40,132 nucleotides of DNA from Litorilinea aerophila (GCA_945905745.1 CAMDQF010000016.1:1-40132); one strand, 5' to 3'; positions 15,398 through 24,619 are shown, counted from the stretch's first letter. Notes: a model not told the origin generated them from the sequence alone. Program-made: numbers and translations.

Positions 15398-16495
15398 ATG
15401 ACCACACCCCTCTCCGCTGTCATCATCGGCACAGGCGGGATTGCCCGCGCCCACGTCAACGCCCTCCGATCCAACGCCGAGCGCACCCAACTGGTGGCGG
15501 CCATGGACATCGACGCCGAGCGGGTCTCCGCCTTCTGCGAAACCAACGAAATCCCCCGGCCTTATACGGATTTGGCCGAAATGCTGGAACGGGAAAAGCC
15601 CGCGCTGGTACACATCGCCACCCCGCCCAGTCTCCACGCCCAGCAGGTCGTGCAGGCCCTGGAAGCCGGCGCATGGGTGCTATGCGAAAAACCACTCTGC
15701 GCCTCCCTGGCCGAAATGGACCAGATCGAAGCCGCCGAGCAGCGCACGGGCAACTATTGCAGCAGCGTCTTCCAGTGGCGTTTCGGCTCTGGCGGCCAAC
15801 ATCTGAAAGGGCTGATCGACAGTGGCGTCATCGGCAAACCGATGGTAGCCAACGCCCTCACTACCTGGTATCGCACGCCCGACTACTACGCGGTGCCCTG
15901 GCGGGGCAAGTGGGCGACGGAGCTGGGCGGTGTTTCGATGGGCCACGGCATCCATATGATGGACTTCCTGCTCTATCTCTACGGCGAGTGGTCTGAAGTG
16001 CGGGCGATGATTGGGACGCTGGATCGGGAGATCGAAGTGGAGGATGTGTCGATGGCGATTGTGCGCTTTGCCAACGGCGCAATGGCGAATATTACCAACA
16101 GCGTCCTCTCCCCGCGAGAGGAGTCCTATATGCGTTTCGACTTCCAGAAGGCGACGGTCGAACTCCATCACCTCTACCGCTATCAGAACGACGACTGGAG
16201 CTACAGCCTCCACCCTGGCATGACCCACACTGCCGAGTTTGAGCAATGGAAAGCTCTGCCGCCCAATGTGGGATCGAATCACGACGAGCAGTTGCGCCAA
16301 TTGCTCGACAGCCGGGAAAAAGGCGAGCGGCCACTGGTCTCCGGGCCGGGAGTGCGGGGGACAATCGAGTTTCTCGCCAGCCTCTACAAATCGGCTATGA
16401 CCGGACAGCCCGTGCGTCGGGGCGACATCACACCGGGCGATCCCTTCTACAATGCGATGAATGGGCCGGGGGATCAGTCCTGGCAGCAGGCATAA
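15398..16495 (+). CDS. Gfo/Idh/MocA family oxidoreductase
   Basis: A 365-residue NAD(P)-dependent sugar or polyol dehydrogenase-like protein. The N-terminal Rossmann domain has GTGGIARAHVNAL (residues 11-23), the TPPSLHA segment and the EKP motif at 97-99, in which Lys is the usual proton relay. The C-terminal alpha/beta domain includes GVSMGHGIHMMDFLLYL with the His/Asp pair typical of the active site. The substrate is not inferable; the adjacent enolase-superfamily gene suggests a sugar-acid pathway. AAGGA lies 7 nt upstream of ATG 15398, at the edge of the heptamer repeat. Confidence 0.9.
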   Translation: MTTPLSAVIIGTGGIARAHVNALRSNAERTQLVAAMDIDAERVSAFCETNEIPRPYTDLAEMLEREKPALVHIATPPSLHAQQVVQALEAGAWVLCEKPLCASLAEMDQIEAAEQRTGNYCSSVFQWRFGSGGQHLKGLIDSGVIGKPMVANALTTWYRTPDYYAVPWRGKWATELGGVSMGHGIHMMDFLLYLYGEWSEVRAMIGTLDREIEVEDVSMAIVRFANGAMANITNSVLSPREESYMRFDFQKATVELHHLYRYQNDDWSYSLHPGMTHTAEFEQWKALPPNVGSNHDEQLRQLLDSREKGERPLVSGPGVRGTIEFLASLYKSAMTGQPVRRGDITPGDPFYNAMNGPGDQSWQQA

Positions 16496-16500
16496 AACGA

Positions 16501-16541
16501 AGGAACGCAGATTACGTCGAGGACACAAATTGCGCAGATTT
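16501..16541. repeat. short intergenic repeat of the gcagattt vocabulary
   Basis: The 49-bp gap between two genes contains aacgcagatt and, 26 bp later, gcgcagattt. The same words recur in the repeat at 39771-39872. Only a partial copy of that repeat class is present. Confidence 0.4.
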
Positions 16542-16544
16542 GAA

Positions 16545-17678
16545 ATGTCAACTATCGATAGAGTTGAAGTGTTTTCCGTCCATCTCCCAATGATCCGTTC
16601 GTTCTCCTTCGCTAGCGGCTCGGCAGGGAAGGCGGGCGGGAAAGCCCCTCACGTCTTTGTCAAGCTGACCGCCAGTGACGGCGCGGTGGGTTGGGGCGAA
16701 GGACGGCCCGTGCCTGGCTGGTCGCCGGAGACGCTGGAAACGGTGACATCCACCCTGACTGGCTACATCACCCCGGCAGTCATCGGCCTGCCGGTCAGTG
16801 ACCGCTGGGGCATTCAGCGGGCCATGCAGCGGACGCTCGGACGGGGACCGTCAATGGGACAGCCTATTGCCCGGGCCGCGTTGGATATGGCATTGCACGA
16901 CCTGCTGGCGAAGCGGGCCGGGCTTTCCCTGCGCGCCTTTCTGGGCGGCAGCAATCACCGCAAGCAGATGGCCCTCAGTTACACCCTCACCGGCCACAAC
17001 CGGGCCTCGATTGCGGAAGAGATGGAGGCAGGCCAAGCCGCGGGTTTTCTGCACTTCAACTTCAAAGCCGCGGTTGCGCCGGAGACAGATGTGGAAGTGG
17101 CCGAGACGGTGAAGGAACGCATCGGCCCCGGCGGCTTTGTCTGGGCCGATGCCAACCAGGGCTTCCAACTTCACAATGCCCGCCGGGTAGCCAGGGCCTT
17201 CGAGGCCATCGGCGTGGATGTGCTGGAACAGCCCCTGCCCGCGGACCAGTTCGAGCAGATGCGCAGTCTGCGGGCCAGCACGTCTATCCCCCTGGCCGTG
17301 GACGAGGCCAGCGTCGGCCCGGCGGATTTTTTCCGCTACGCCAGTCGCGGGCTGGTGGACTATCTGGTGGTCAAAGTCACCCGCAGCGGGGGCATCTGGC
17401 CCAGCGTCCAGCAGATTGCCATCGCCGAGGCAGCGGGGCTGCCCCTGCTGGTCAGCGGCCTGACCGACGGCTTTTTGACCAAAATGGCGGTCTGTCAGAT
17501 GGCCCTGGCCTTCGGCTTTGCCGGACCCGCCGCGCTCAACGGCAGTCAGTTCACCGACGACAGCGCGCTTTTCCCGACAAAGGGCCAACTGGAATACGCC
17601 GGCAGCGTTCATCTGAACGACGCGCCGGGGATTGGCGTCGAGCCGGACGAGGCAGCGCTGCGGGCGTTGGCGGCGTAG
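16545..17678 (+). CDS. mandelate racemase/muconate lactonizing enzyme family
   Basis: This 377-residue enzyme is of the enolase superfamily, MLE-like subgroup. The N-terminal capping domain covers residues 1-125 and the barrel ~135-375. Probable Mg2+ ligands are Asp202 (WADANQGF), Glu228 (VLEQPL) and Asp253 (AVDEAS). Acid/base lysines are Lys174 (HFNFKAAV) and Lys277 (LVVKVTRSGG). Reactions in this group abstract the alpha-proton of a carboxylate (racemisation, epimerisation, dehydration, cycloisomerisation); which applies is not clear. Start ATG 16545 (MSTIDRVEVFSV) is chosen because the longer frame from 16461 overlaps the Gfo/Idh/MocA gene and runs through repeat sequence. Confidence 0.9.
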   Translation: MSTIDRVEVFSVHLPMIRSFSFASGSAGKAGGKAPHVFVKLTASDGAVGWGEGRPVPGWSPETLETVTSTLTGYITPAVIGLPVSDRWGIQRAMQRTLGRGPSMGQPIARAALDMALHDLLAKRAGLSLRAFLGGSNHRKQMALSYTLTGHNRASIAEEMEAGQAAGFLHFNFKAAVAPETDVEVAETVKERIGPGGFVWADANQGFQLHNARRVARAFEAIGVDVLEQPLPADQFEQMRSLRASTSIPLAVDEASVGPADFFRYASRGLVDYLVVKVTRSGGIWPSVQQIAIAEAAGLPLLVSGLTDGFLTKMAVCQMALAFGFAGPAALNGSQFTDDSALFPTKGQLEYAGSVHLNDAPGIGVEPDEAALRALAA

Positions 17679-17740
17679 GTTGGGTTCTCGCCGCCGAGGA
17701 TCGCCGCGCACGGTTTCGGACCAATTCCGCGCTCGCCAAA

Positions 17741-20314
17741 TCAGCGAAATGAGGAGTCGGAGCCTGGACTTCGGGCAAAGGCGACAGCCTCGTCCAGGCT
17801 CATCCGCTGGCCCGCGGCCCAACCCGCAGCCACCACAGGCAGTGCAATACGACCCTGGATTTTTGCCAACAGCCGCTCGTATTCCGTCTGATCCGTCTTT
17901 TCAAAGTGGAGCTGAAAGGCGGGCAACAGGCGCTCTACGGCCCCGCCCAGAACCCCGGCCCGGCCCCACTCATCCGCGTCCCCGGCCAGTAGGCCAAAGC
18001 CCACCAGACATTGCAGAATCACAATTTTGTCCCCAAAGTCGTAGCTGAGAGCCAGTCCTTCGACAAAGTGGCTGCGGGCCTGGCTCGTCTCGCCCAGATG
18101 GAGCAGCGCCAGGCCCAGGTTGGGCAGACGGTAGGCCCGGGCACTCAGCGAGCCGCTCTCATCCGCCTGGCGCAGACTATCGACATAATAGCGCGCCGCG
18201 GCCACAAAATCGCCCTGCAAGCGGGCGCTCTCGCCCAGACTGTTGAGGCCATTGCCCAGCGCGTTGCGATCCCCCGTCTGCTGGGCCAGCCCAACCAGAC
18301 GGGTGCTGTACTGAATGGCCTGGGATACATGGCCCTGCGCGTTCATCAGATTCCCCAGCGCGTTCAGCACATTCTGTTCGATGACCTGCTGATTCTGTGT
18401 ACCGTCCAACAGGGCCAGGGCTTCTTCCAGCGTGGCCTGGGAGCGGTCGGTCTGGCCCAACCCCAGATAGGTGACGCCGACGATGTACAGGACATCGGCC
18501 AAGGCCAACGGGTTATTCAGGGGGCGCAGCAGGGCCAGGCTCTGGGTTCCGACCTCCAACGCGGCCACCCGCTCACCCCGATTGCCCAATGCACTGGTCA
18601 ATTGACGCAGAACCCGTGCCCGTGTCAGGTCAGAGGCGTCGTGCCCCTGGGCCAGAGCCACACGCATCCAGCGTTCACCCTCGGCCCAGTGGCCCACGTG
18701 ATTCCAGAAACGGCCGAGCGCCGCCACCAATTGCAGGCCGGTCTCGCTCTCCACCCCCTGCCTCTCCACAAAGCGGCGCAGAACCGCCCGAAAATTGTCG
18801 TGCTCTCTTTCCAGCCGGCCCAGCCAGGTTTTGGTAGCCGGGCCATAGAGTTGGGATTCACCCTGCTGGGCGTAGGCCAAAAACCAGGCCACGTGGGCAT
18901 TATAGACCGCGACCGTCTCCCCACTGCTCGCCAGACGCTCTTCGGCATAGGCACGGATAGTCTCCAGGAGCGTATAGCGCGGCTCGCCCGTCTCGTTGTA
19001 GGCAAGCTGCACCAGACTGCGCTCCACCAGGGAACGCAGCAACTCCCCGGATGTCTCTCCCCGGCGAGATGGGCCTTCCTTCTCCAATCCCTTTTGGATC
19101 GCCTCTACCGCATCTTCTGTGCAGCCGCCCACAAAACTGCCCAAACGGGCAAAAAGCCGCTGCTCGCCGGGCGGCAGAAGCCGATAGCTCCACTCAATCG
19201 CCCCGCGCAGGGTCTGTTGACGCGGGTCCGCATCTCGCCAGGTGCGCTGCAGATTCAGCCGCATATCGGCCAGTTGTCGGCCAATGGCGTCGATGGATTG
19301 CCACTTCATCTGGGCCGCGGCCATCTCCAGGGCCAGAGGAAGTCCATCCAACTGAACGCAGAGCTGGGCAACTGCGTTTGCGTTCGGCGCGGTCAATTCA
19401 AAGGAGGGCTGCACAGCCTGGGCACGTTCCACAAATAGCTGCACCGCAGGGCTTTCGACGAATCTGGAGGGGGAGCGATCTCCCTGTTCATCGGGCAAGG
19501 CTAGGGGCGAAACGGGATATTCAAACTCCCCGTAGAGGTGGAGCATCTCCCGGCTGGTCGCCAGAATCTTCAAACCGGCCGCGGCCTGCAACAGAGCATT
19601 CAGGGGAGGTGCGGCCGCGAGCAGATGCTCGAAATTGTCCAAAACGAGCAGCAGTTGCCGGGGCTGTAAAAAGTCGGTCAGGGTGCGCAGTTGGGGATAT
19701 TCAGCCGCAGCGTCCCGACTGTCAGTCGATTCGACGATCCCCAGGCTGTGGGCCAGAGCCGAATAGACCAACGCCGGTTCGGTGATGGGGGCCAGCGAAA
19801 GATAGTGGACACCGTCGGCAAAATCGGGGCGCAGGGCTTCGGCCACGGCGATCCCCAGCCGGGTTTTGCCGCTGCCCGGCGGACCAGTGAGGGTGAGTAG
19901 ACGGGTTCCGGGCAGGCGTAGCTGGTCAGCGACCTCCGCCACTTCCCGCGCCCGGCCTACCAGAGAAGTGAAGGAAGCGGGGAGATTGAATAGGGGCGGG
20001 CGGGGTACATCTGTCGAAACCGGGAGTTGCTGCTGTATAGAGTGGGTGGCGGACGCTACCGGTTCGTCTTCTGTGCGGAAATCGTTGGACGCTCCCCGTA
20101 CAAAGCGCGCGAACTCCTCCCATTGACTGCTGTCCACACCCAGCCGCTCGGCCAGTTTCTCGGTCAGTTCTGTCGCAGGCAGCAGATCGCCGGATTCCAG
20201 CTTGCGCACTGCGCTGGTCGAACAGCCAATGGCCTGGGCCAGGTCAGATTGGGTCAGGTCGAAGCTGCGACGACGTCGACGTAGCCAGAGGGAAAAGGGG
20301 GTTGGTTCAATCAT
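17741..20314 (-). CDS. HTH (XRE)/NB-ARC ATPase/TPR regulator, copy 1
   Basis: An 857-residue STAND-type protein. Residues 8-62 form an XRE-like HTH (LTQSDLAQAIGCSTSAVRKL). The NB-ARC ATPase begins ~115 (LPASFTSLVGR) with Walker A GPPGSGKT at 144-151 and Walker B LLVLDNFEH at 221-229, followed by LPLALEMAAAQ and the winged helix. From ~490 there are helical TPR-type repeats. Such proteins act as signal-dependent transcriptional switches: ligand binding by the repeats drives nucleotide exchange and oligomerisation. The start is 9 bp after the stop of the paralogous gene at 20324-22957, so they are co-transcribed. No sequence-specific target is known; the shared divergent gap has candidate sites. 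Confidence 0.92.
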   Translation of the reverse strand: MIEPTPFSLWLRRRRRSFDLTQSDLAQAIGCSTSAVRKLESGDLLPATELTEKLAERLGVDSSQWEEFARFVRGASNDFRTEDEPVASATHSIQQQLPVSTDVPRPPLFNLPASFTSLVGRAREVAEVADQLRLPGTRLLTLTGPPGSGKTRLGIAVAEALRPDFADGVHYLSLAPITEPALVYSALAHSLGIVESTDSRDAAAEYPQLRTLTDFLQPRQLLLVLDNFEHLLAAAPPLNALLQAAAGLKILATSREMLHLYGEFEYPVSPLALPDEQGDRSPSRFVESPAVQLFVERAQAVQPSFELTAPNANAVAQLCVQLDGLPLALEMAAAQMKWQSIDAIGRQLADMRLNLQRTWRDADPRQQTLRGAIEWSYRLLPPGEQRLFARLGSFVGGCTEDAVEAIQKGLEKEGPSRRGETSGELLRSLVERSLVQLAYNETGEPRYTLLETIRAYAEERLASSGETVAVYNAHVAWFLAYAQQGESQLYGPATKTWLGRLEREHDNFRAVLRRFVERQGVESETGLQLVAALGRFWNHVGHWAEGERWMRVALAQGHDASDLTRARVLRQLTSALGNRGERVAALEVGTQSLALLRPLNNPLALADVLYIVGVTYLGLGQTDRSQATLEEALALLDGTQNQQVIEQNVLNALGNLMNAQGHVSQAIQYSTRLVGLAQQTGDRNALGNGLNSLGESARLQGDFVAAARYYVDSLRQADESGSLSARAYRLPNLGLALLHLGETSQARSHFVEGLALSYDFGDKIVILQCLVGFGLLAGDADEWGRAGVLGGAVERLLPAFQLHFEKTDQTEYERLLAKIQGRIALPVVAAGWAAGQRMSLDEAVAFARSPGSDSSFR

Positions 20315-20323
20315 CGCTGTCCG

Positions 20324-22957
20324 TTATGGGTGAAACCGCCGTTCCCAGAGTTCCGTGTAGCGTTCGGCGGAGAGATGGGCAGCAACAAGGGCGAGACAGG
20401 CGTCATACTCGGCCCGTTCGCTGGCAGGCAAGGGAGAGTTGATTTCTCGGCGCAGGCTGTTGGCCTGGGCAAAAAGACCCACGGCGCGCCCCAACCCGGC
20501 TGCATCGGTTTTGGCTGCGGCCACAGACAGTCGGGTCAGGGCCATTGCCATCCCTTCCAGAGAGAAAGCAACCCGCCTTCGGTCGCCGATGGCCGTAGCA
20601 ATTGAGAACGCTGTGTGGTTATAGCGGTAGGCGTCGGCAAAATTCCCCTGCAACTGGGCAGCTCCTCCCAAATCGGCCAGAACCATTGCCTCGCCGGAAC
20701 GGTCGCCTACCTCTTCAAAGGCGACAATGCATTCCTGCAAAATAGCCATCCCTTCGGCGTAGCGCCCCAAGCGCACCAGGGCCATACCCTGGACATCCCG
20801 GCTATAGGCCACGCTCATCACATCACCCACCCCTTTTTGCAGCTCAATCGCCTCTTGCGCCAGATCAAAACAGCGGGCATATTCGGCCTGCCAATAGGCA
20901 GCGATGCTGGCATAGGTCAGTGTGTGCGCCAGACCGATGGCATCCCCCAAACGGGCGTAGAAGGCGCGGGCGCGCTCGTGATAGGCGAGCGCCGTAGCAA
21001 AATCCCCCTGATCTTTGGCGATCAGCCCCAGCCCATTGAGGGCCATCGCGGCCTCGCCCTGGTTGTTGGGGCGGCAGAGGCTGAGTAGCTGCTGGTAGAG
21101 ACGGATCGCCTGGGGGTAGTCGCTTTGGTGCAGGGTGATGCTGGCCTGGCAACGCAGGGTCAGGCGTATCTCGTCGTCGTTTTCGTTGGCAAAGGCCAGG
21201 CTGGCGGCGCGGGCGGCAAAATCATTGGCCCCGGGCAGATCCCCCTGGCCCAGGGCCATACGGGCCGCAGCGCACCAACCCGGCGTCTCCGCGCTGCCAT
21301 CGGTGGATTGGGTGGAAGCGGCAGCCAATAACTTCTCCAGCCAGAGACGCCCTTCGCTGAAATAGCCTCGAATCCCCCACAGACTGTCGGCCAGAAGTGT
21401 CGCCAGCCGCACCCCGCCTACACTGCTCGCTGTCAGATGCCAGGCCAGCGCGGCGCGCAGATTGTTGTGTTCGATCTCCAATCGGTTGAGAATACCCTCG
21501 GCCTGAGCACCACGCGCCAGCGGCAAGCTTTCCCGCACCAGCCGATGATAGATTGTCCCGTGTAGCTCGCGCAACTGGTCAAAGCGCCCCTCTTCCACAG
21601 ACCGGGCCTGGGCATACTCCCGGATCATTTGCAGCAGAGAGATGCGGACTTCGCCCAGGCTGTCACTCCCCCACTGGAGCAGACTCTTTTCGGCCAGACC
21701 GCGCAGGAGAATTTCGCAGGTTGTGGCGTCGGTAGCACTCAACTCGGCGGCTACAGCCAGCCCACAGCCCCCATTCGTCACAGAGACGGCCATCAGCAGC
21801 TCCTGCTCTGCCCAGCTGAGCAGTTTGTAGCTCCAATCAATCGCGCCGGCCAGAGTCTGTTGGCGGGGGGTCAGGTCCCGCTGGCCGCCGGTCAACCCCA
21901 TCAACTGTTGGCGCAATTGGGCGAGCAGGGCCGCGGGTGACTTCCATTTGACCTGGGCCGCGGCCATCTCAAGCGCCAGGGGCAGACCGTCCAGCCAGGC
22001 GCAGATGTGGGCGATAGAGGCCGCGTTCTGGGCGTCAACGGCGAAGCCTGGGCGCACTGCTTGGGCGCGCTGGAGAAAGAGTTCGACGGCGGGGTACATC
22101 TCCAACAAATCTGGTGTGGGCAGTTGGTTGATATCGGGCACAGCCAGCGGCAACACAGGAAACTCCTGCTCGCCGTAGAGACGCAAGGGTTCCCGGCTGC
22201 TCGCCAGCACCTTCACCCTCGGCGCGGCCATCAGCAATTCGGCGACACGGGGCGCGGCCTCGGTCACCTGTTCAAAATTGTCCAGCACCAGCAATAGATG
22301 CTTGTCGCGCAGATATTCGTGAAGGGTCTGGGCCAAGGGCACGCCCGCTACCTCGCGCAGAAGCAGGGCTTGGGCGATGGCCGAGAGGACAAAGGCCGGG
22401 TCGCTGATGGGGGCCAGGGGCACAAAACAGACGCCCTGGGCAAAGTCCAGGTGGAGTGCTTCTCCCAGGGCCAGACAGAGCCGGGTCTTGCCCGCGCCTG
22501 GCGGCCCGATCAGTGTCATCACCCGCACATTAGCCCGTCGCAGCAGCGCCACACCGTTCAGCACTTCCCGCTCCCGACCAATCAGCGCGGTGAGCGGCGC
22601 GGGAACCCTGTAGACAGTTGCTTCTGGCATAGAACGGACAGGCAATTTTTCGGAAGGCAGAGTGGCTTTGGGGGGCAGAGCGTCGGCAAGAAAATCGGCG
22701 GAGAGTCCCCGGGCAAAGGCCAAAAAGTCGGCCTGCTGCTGGGGCGAAATGCCGAAGGTGTGGGCCAGTTGCTCGGCCAGGGCGCGGGAAGGCGCGAGAT
22801 CGCCGCTTTCGATCTTACGGATGGTGCTGACTGAGCAGAAGGTGTTAGCGGCCAGTACCTCCTGGGTCCAGTCCAAACGACGGCGCTGGCTGCGCAACCA
22901 GTTGCCAAAGGTGATGGAGAGGGATTCGGTGTAGTTGGTTGGCATAGGGTTCAGCAT
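20324..22957 (-). CDS. HTH (XRE)/NB-ARC ATPase/TPR regulator, copy 2
   Basis: The 877-residue paralogue of the downstream gene has the same order: HTH at ~15-70 (LDWTQEVLAANTFCSVSTIRK), NB-ARC from ~121 with Walker A GPPGAGKT at 151-158 and Walker B LLLVLDNFEQ at 221-230, then TPR-like helices from ~480 to the C-terminus. The N-terminal 330 residues are clearly alignable with copy 1, while the sensor regions differ, so the pair may answer to different signals. ATG 22957 or ATG 22945 could be the start; a promoter-like pair places the transcript start at about the first, which would make the message nearly leaderless. Confidence 0.92.
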   Translation of the reverse strand: MLNPMPTNYTESLSITFGNWLRSQRRRLDWTQEVLAANTFCSVSTIRKIESGDLAPSRALAEQLAHTFGISPQQQADFLAFARGLSADFLADALPPKATLPSEKLPVRSMPEATVYRVPAPLTALIGREREVLNGVALLRRANVRVMTLIGPPGAGKTRLCLALGEALHLDFAQGVCFVPLAPISDPAFVLSAIAQALLLREVAGVPLAQTLHEYLRDKHLLLVLDNFEQVTEAAPRVAELLMAAPRVKVLASSREPLRLYGEQEFPVLPLAVPDINQLPTPDLLEMYPAVELFLQRAQAVRPGFAVDAQNAASIAHICAWLDGLPLALEMAAAQVKWKSPAALLAQLRQQLMGLTGGQRDLTPRQQTLAGAIDWSYKLLSWAEQELLMAVSVTNGGCGLAVAAELSATDATTCEILLRGLAEKSLLQWGSDSLGEVRISLLQMIREYAQARSVEEGRFDQLRELHGTIYHRLVRESLPLARGAQAEGILNRLEIEHNNLRAALAWHLTASSVGGVRLATLLADSLWGIRGYFSEGRLWLEKLLAAASTQSTDGSAETPGWCAAARMALGQGDLPGANDFAARAASLAFANENDDEIRLTLRCQASITLHQSDYPQAIRLYQQLLSLCRPNNQGEAAMALNGLGLIAKDQGDFATALAYHERARAFYARLGDAIGLAHTLTYASIAAYWQAEYARCFDLAQEAIELQKGVGDVMSVAYSRDVQGMALVRLGRYAEGMAILQECIVAFEEVGDRSGEAMVLADLGGAAQLQGNFADAYRYNHTAFSIATAIGDRRRVAFSLEGMAMALTRLSVAAAKTDAAGLGRAVGLFAQANSLRREINSPLPASERAEYDACLALVAAHLSAERYTELWERRFHP

Positions 22958-22964
22958 TTTTGGG

Positions 22965-22993
22965 CTATAAAGTGGTTCGATATTTGGGTCGAA
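22965..22993 (-). promoter_or_regulatory. possible promoter for the tandem regulators
   Basis: On the minus strand TTCGAC (22993-22988) and TTATAG (22970-22965) are 17 bp apart. Transcription would start at about 22958, one base before ATG 22957. The match to consensus is only moderate. Confidence 0.35.
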
Positions 22994-23000
22994 AATCTAC

Positions 23001-23043
23001 TGTCACTTGTACTGTCACTTCTGGTGTCGTTTTTTGTGTCACC
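23001..23043. promoter_or_regulatory. four TGTC direct repeats at exact 12-bp spacing
   Basis: TGTCACT at 23001, TGTCACT at 23013, TGTCGTT at 23025 and TGTCACC at 23037 start exactly 12 bp apart, all on the plus strand. They end 8 bp before a promoter-like CTGACA, inside the divergent gap between the regulators and the FAD monooxygenase gene. Directly repeated heptads at 11-12-bp spacing upstream of a -35 are a known arrangement for activators of the SARP type; here the likely binders are the XRE/NB-ARC proteins, which is inference. Confidence 0.65.
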
Positions 23044-23051
23044 AAACGCCA

Positions 23052-23080
23052 CTGACAACGGGTACATTGTGCGGTTCAAT
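23052..23080 (+). promoter_or_regulatory. possible activator-dependent promoter of the monooxygenase gene
   Basis: CTGACA (23052-23057) and TTCAAT (23075-23080) are 17 bp apart. The -10 is weak, which fits a promoter that needs help from a bound activator at the upstream repeats. Confidence 0.35.
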
Positions 23081-23108
23081 AGTCAACGTAACCCGTGTGA
23101 ATCGTTCG

Positions 23109-24551
23109 ATGAATACACCAAGGAGAAATGAATTGAATTCTGCATCTGTTTATACCCACGCCATCGTCATCGGCAGCAGCATCGCCGGTATGACCGCCGC
23201 CCGTGTGTTGAGTGACCACTTCGCCCAGGTGACTGTGATTGAGCGGGACGTGGCCCCGGATCCGGTGGCCTTTCGCAAGGGCGCACCCCAGACCCGCCAC
23301 CCCCACGCTCTGCTGGCAAAGGGAGAGGAAATTCTCAATGGAATGTTCCCCGGCCTGACCGCAGAACTCTATGCCGGCGGGGCCATCGCAGCGAACTTTG
23401 GCAACGAGCTTGGCTTCTATATTAGCGGAGATTGGTGTCAGCCTTATGTGTCCGCCATCACAACCACCCTATGCAGTCGCCCCTTACTGGAAAGCGCCAT
23501 CTACCGCAAGTTGACCGCACTGCCCAATGTGACAATTCTCCATGACCAGGAAATGCTGGGCCTCTGCCTGGATGGGAAGAAGGAGCATGTGACCGGTGTC
23601 CGGCTGCGCGATCACAATTCTCCGGACAAAGCCGAGCAGGAGCTACACGCCACGCTGGTAGTGGACGCCAGCGGGCGCAGTTCCCATGCACCCCAGTGGC
23701 TGGAAGAGTGGGGCTACACCCAGCCAGCCGAAACAACAGTCAACGCCCGCGTTGGCTATACAACCCGCATCTATCGCAAGCCCTCCTATTATACCAGCGA
23801 TTGGAAGGCATTGTACATCATGGCAATGGCTCCCCACACGCCCCGGGGCGCGGTCATTCTTCCTATGGAAGGTGACCGTTGGCATGTGAGTCTGGTCGGC
23901 GTCGGCGGTGACTATCCGCCCACGGACGAAGCCGGATTTATGGATTTTGTGCGCAGCCTGCCCTCGCCCATCTTCTACGAAGCGCTGAAAGATGCGGAAC
24001 CATTGACAGCCGCCTATGGCTATCGCCAGGCAGAAAACCGGATGCGCTACTACGAGAAGTTGCCCCGCTACATCGAAGGCTTTGTGGTAACGGGCGATGC
24101 GGTCTATGCCTTCAACCCGATCTACGGCCAGGGGATGAGCACTGCCTCCATCGCCAGCCAGACCCTGGACGCCTGTCTGAAGGAGCAGCGCAGCCGAGGC
24201 GGGCAGAGCCTGGACGGGCTGGCCCGGCGTTTCCAGAAGGAGCTGGCAGGTGTCACCGCGGGTCCCTGGGCCATGGCGACCGGCCAAGACATCCGCTGGC
24301 CCACGACAGAAGGGGGCGCACAGCCCGACCCGGTCACCCGACTGGTGCAGGGCTATCTGGACAAAGTGCTGTCGGTTGCGCCCCACAACCCGGCAGTGGC
24401 GGAAGCCTTTTTCCACGTCCAGAATATGCTGAAAGGGCCGGAATCGCTCTTTCACCCGAAGGTACTCTGGCAGGTGTTTAAGCCCCAGGCCAGCCAGCCA
24501 GCCTTCCAGCCCGCGCCTGTGCGTGGGCTGGGGCAGCCAGTGACAGCGTAA
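23109..24551 (+). CDS. FAD-dependent monooxygenase/oxidoreductase
   Basis: A 480-residue flavoprotein of the FAD-dependent hydroxylase (PHBH-like) group. The dinucleotide motif is IVIGSSIAGMTAARVL near residues 19-34, ending in VTVIERD; the second FAD motif VVTGDAVYAFNPIYGQGMS lies around 335-352. This set matches aromatic or polyketide-tailoring hydroxylases and related enzymes; the substrate is unknown. ATG 23109 gives MNTPRRNELNSASV. TTG 23133 has AAGGAG at 23120-23125 at a good 7-nt distance and may be the true start, eight residues shorter. The gene is divergent from the tandem regulators and is their most likely target. Confidence 0.87.
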   Translation: MNTPRRNELNSASVYTHAIVIGSSIAGMTAARVLSDHFAQVTVIERDVAPDPVAFRKGAPQTRHPHALLAKGEEILNGMFPGLTAELYAGGAIAANFGNELGFYISGDWCQPYVSAITTTLCSRPLLESAIYRKLTALPNVTILHDQEMLGLCLDGKKEHVTGVRLRDHNSPDKAEQELHATLVVDASGRSSHAPQWLEEWGYTQPAETTVNARVGYTTRIYRKPSYYTSDWKALYIMAMAPHTPRGAVILPMEGDRWHVSLVGVGGDYPPTDEAGFMDFVRSLPSPIFYEALKDAEPLTAAYGYRQAENRMRYYEKLPRYIEGFVVTGDAVYAFNPIYGQGMSTASIASQTLDACLKEQRSRGGQSLDGLARRFQKELAGVTAGPWAMATGQDIRWPTTEGGAQPDPVTRLVQGYLDKVLSVAPHNPAVAEAFFHVQNMLKGPESLFHPKVLWQVFKPQASQPAFQPAPVRGLGQPVTA

Positions 24552-24577
24552 TCAGGCATGACAGAATACCTAAGACA

Positions 24578-24619
24578 ATAGACGAACGGAAGTGTAATCA
24601 CCACCATCCGTTCGTCTAT
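24578..24619. terminator. 13-bp hairpin after the monooxygenase gene
   Basis: ATAGACGAACGGA (24578-24590) and its exact reverse complement (24607-24619) flank a 16-nt loop, 27 bp after the stop. The following bases are not a clean T-run, so this may be a processing or attenuating hairpin rather than a strong intrinsic terminator. Confidence 0.45.

Noticed and set aside
14306-15637. 443-codon minus-strand ORF
   Set aside because: It runs antisense through the MetE-core gene, the heptamer repeat and the start of the Gfo/Idh/MocA gene, and has no recognisable domain.
18011-19438. 475-codon plus-strand ORF opposite the first regulator
   Set aside because: It is antisense to the NB-ARC/TPR gene, whose HTH and Walker motifs are unambiguous.
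17741-22957. Antiviral STAND (Avs-type) defence ATPases
   Set aside because: The N-terminal effector is an XRE-type HTH rather than a nuclease or other toxic domain, and the P-loop domain is of the regulator-type NB-ARC class; a transcription role is more likely.
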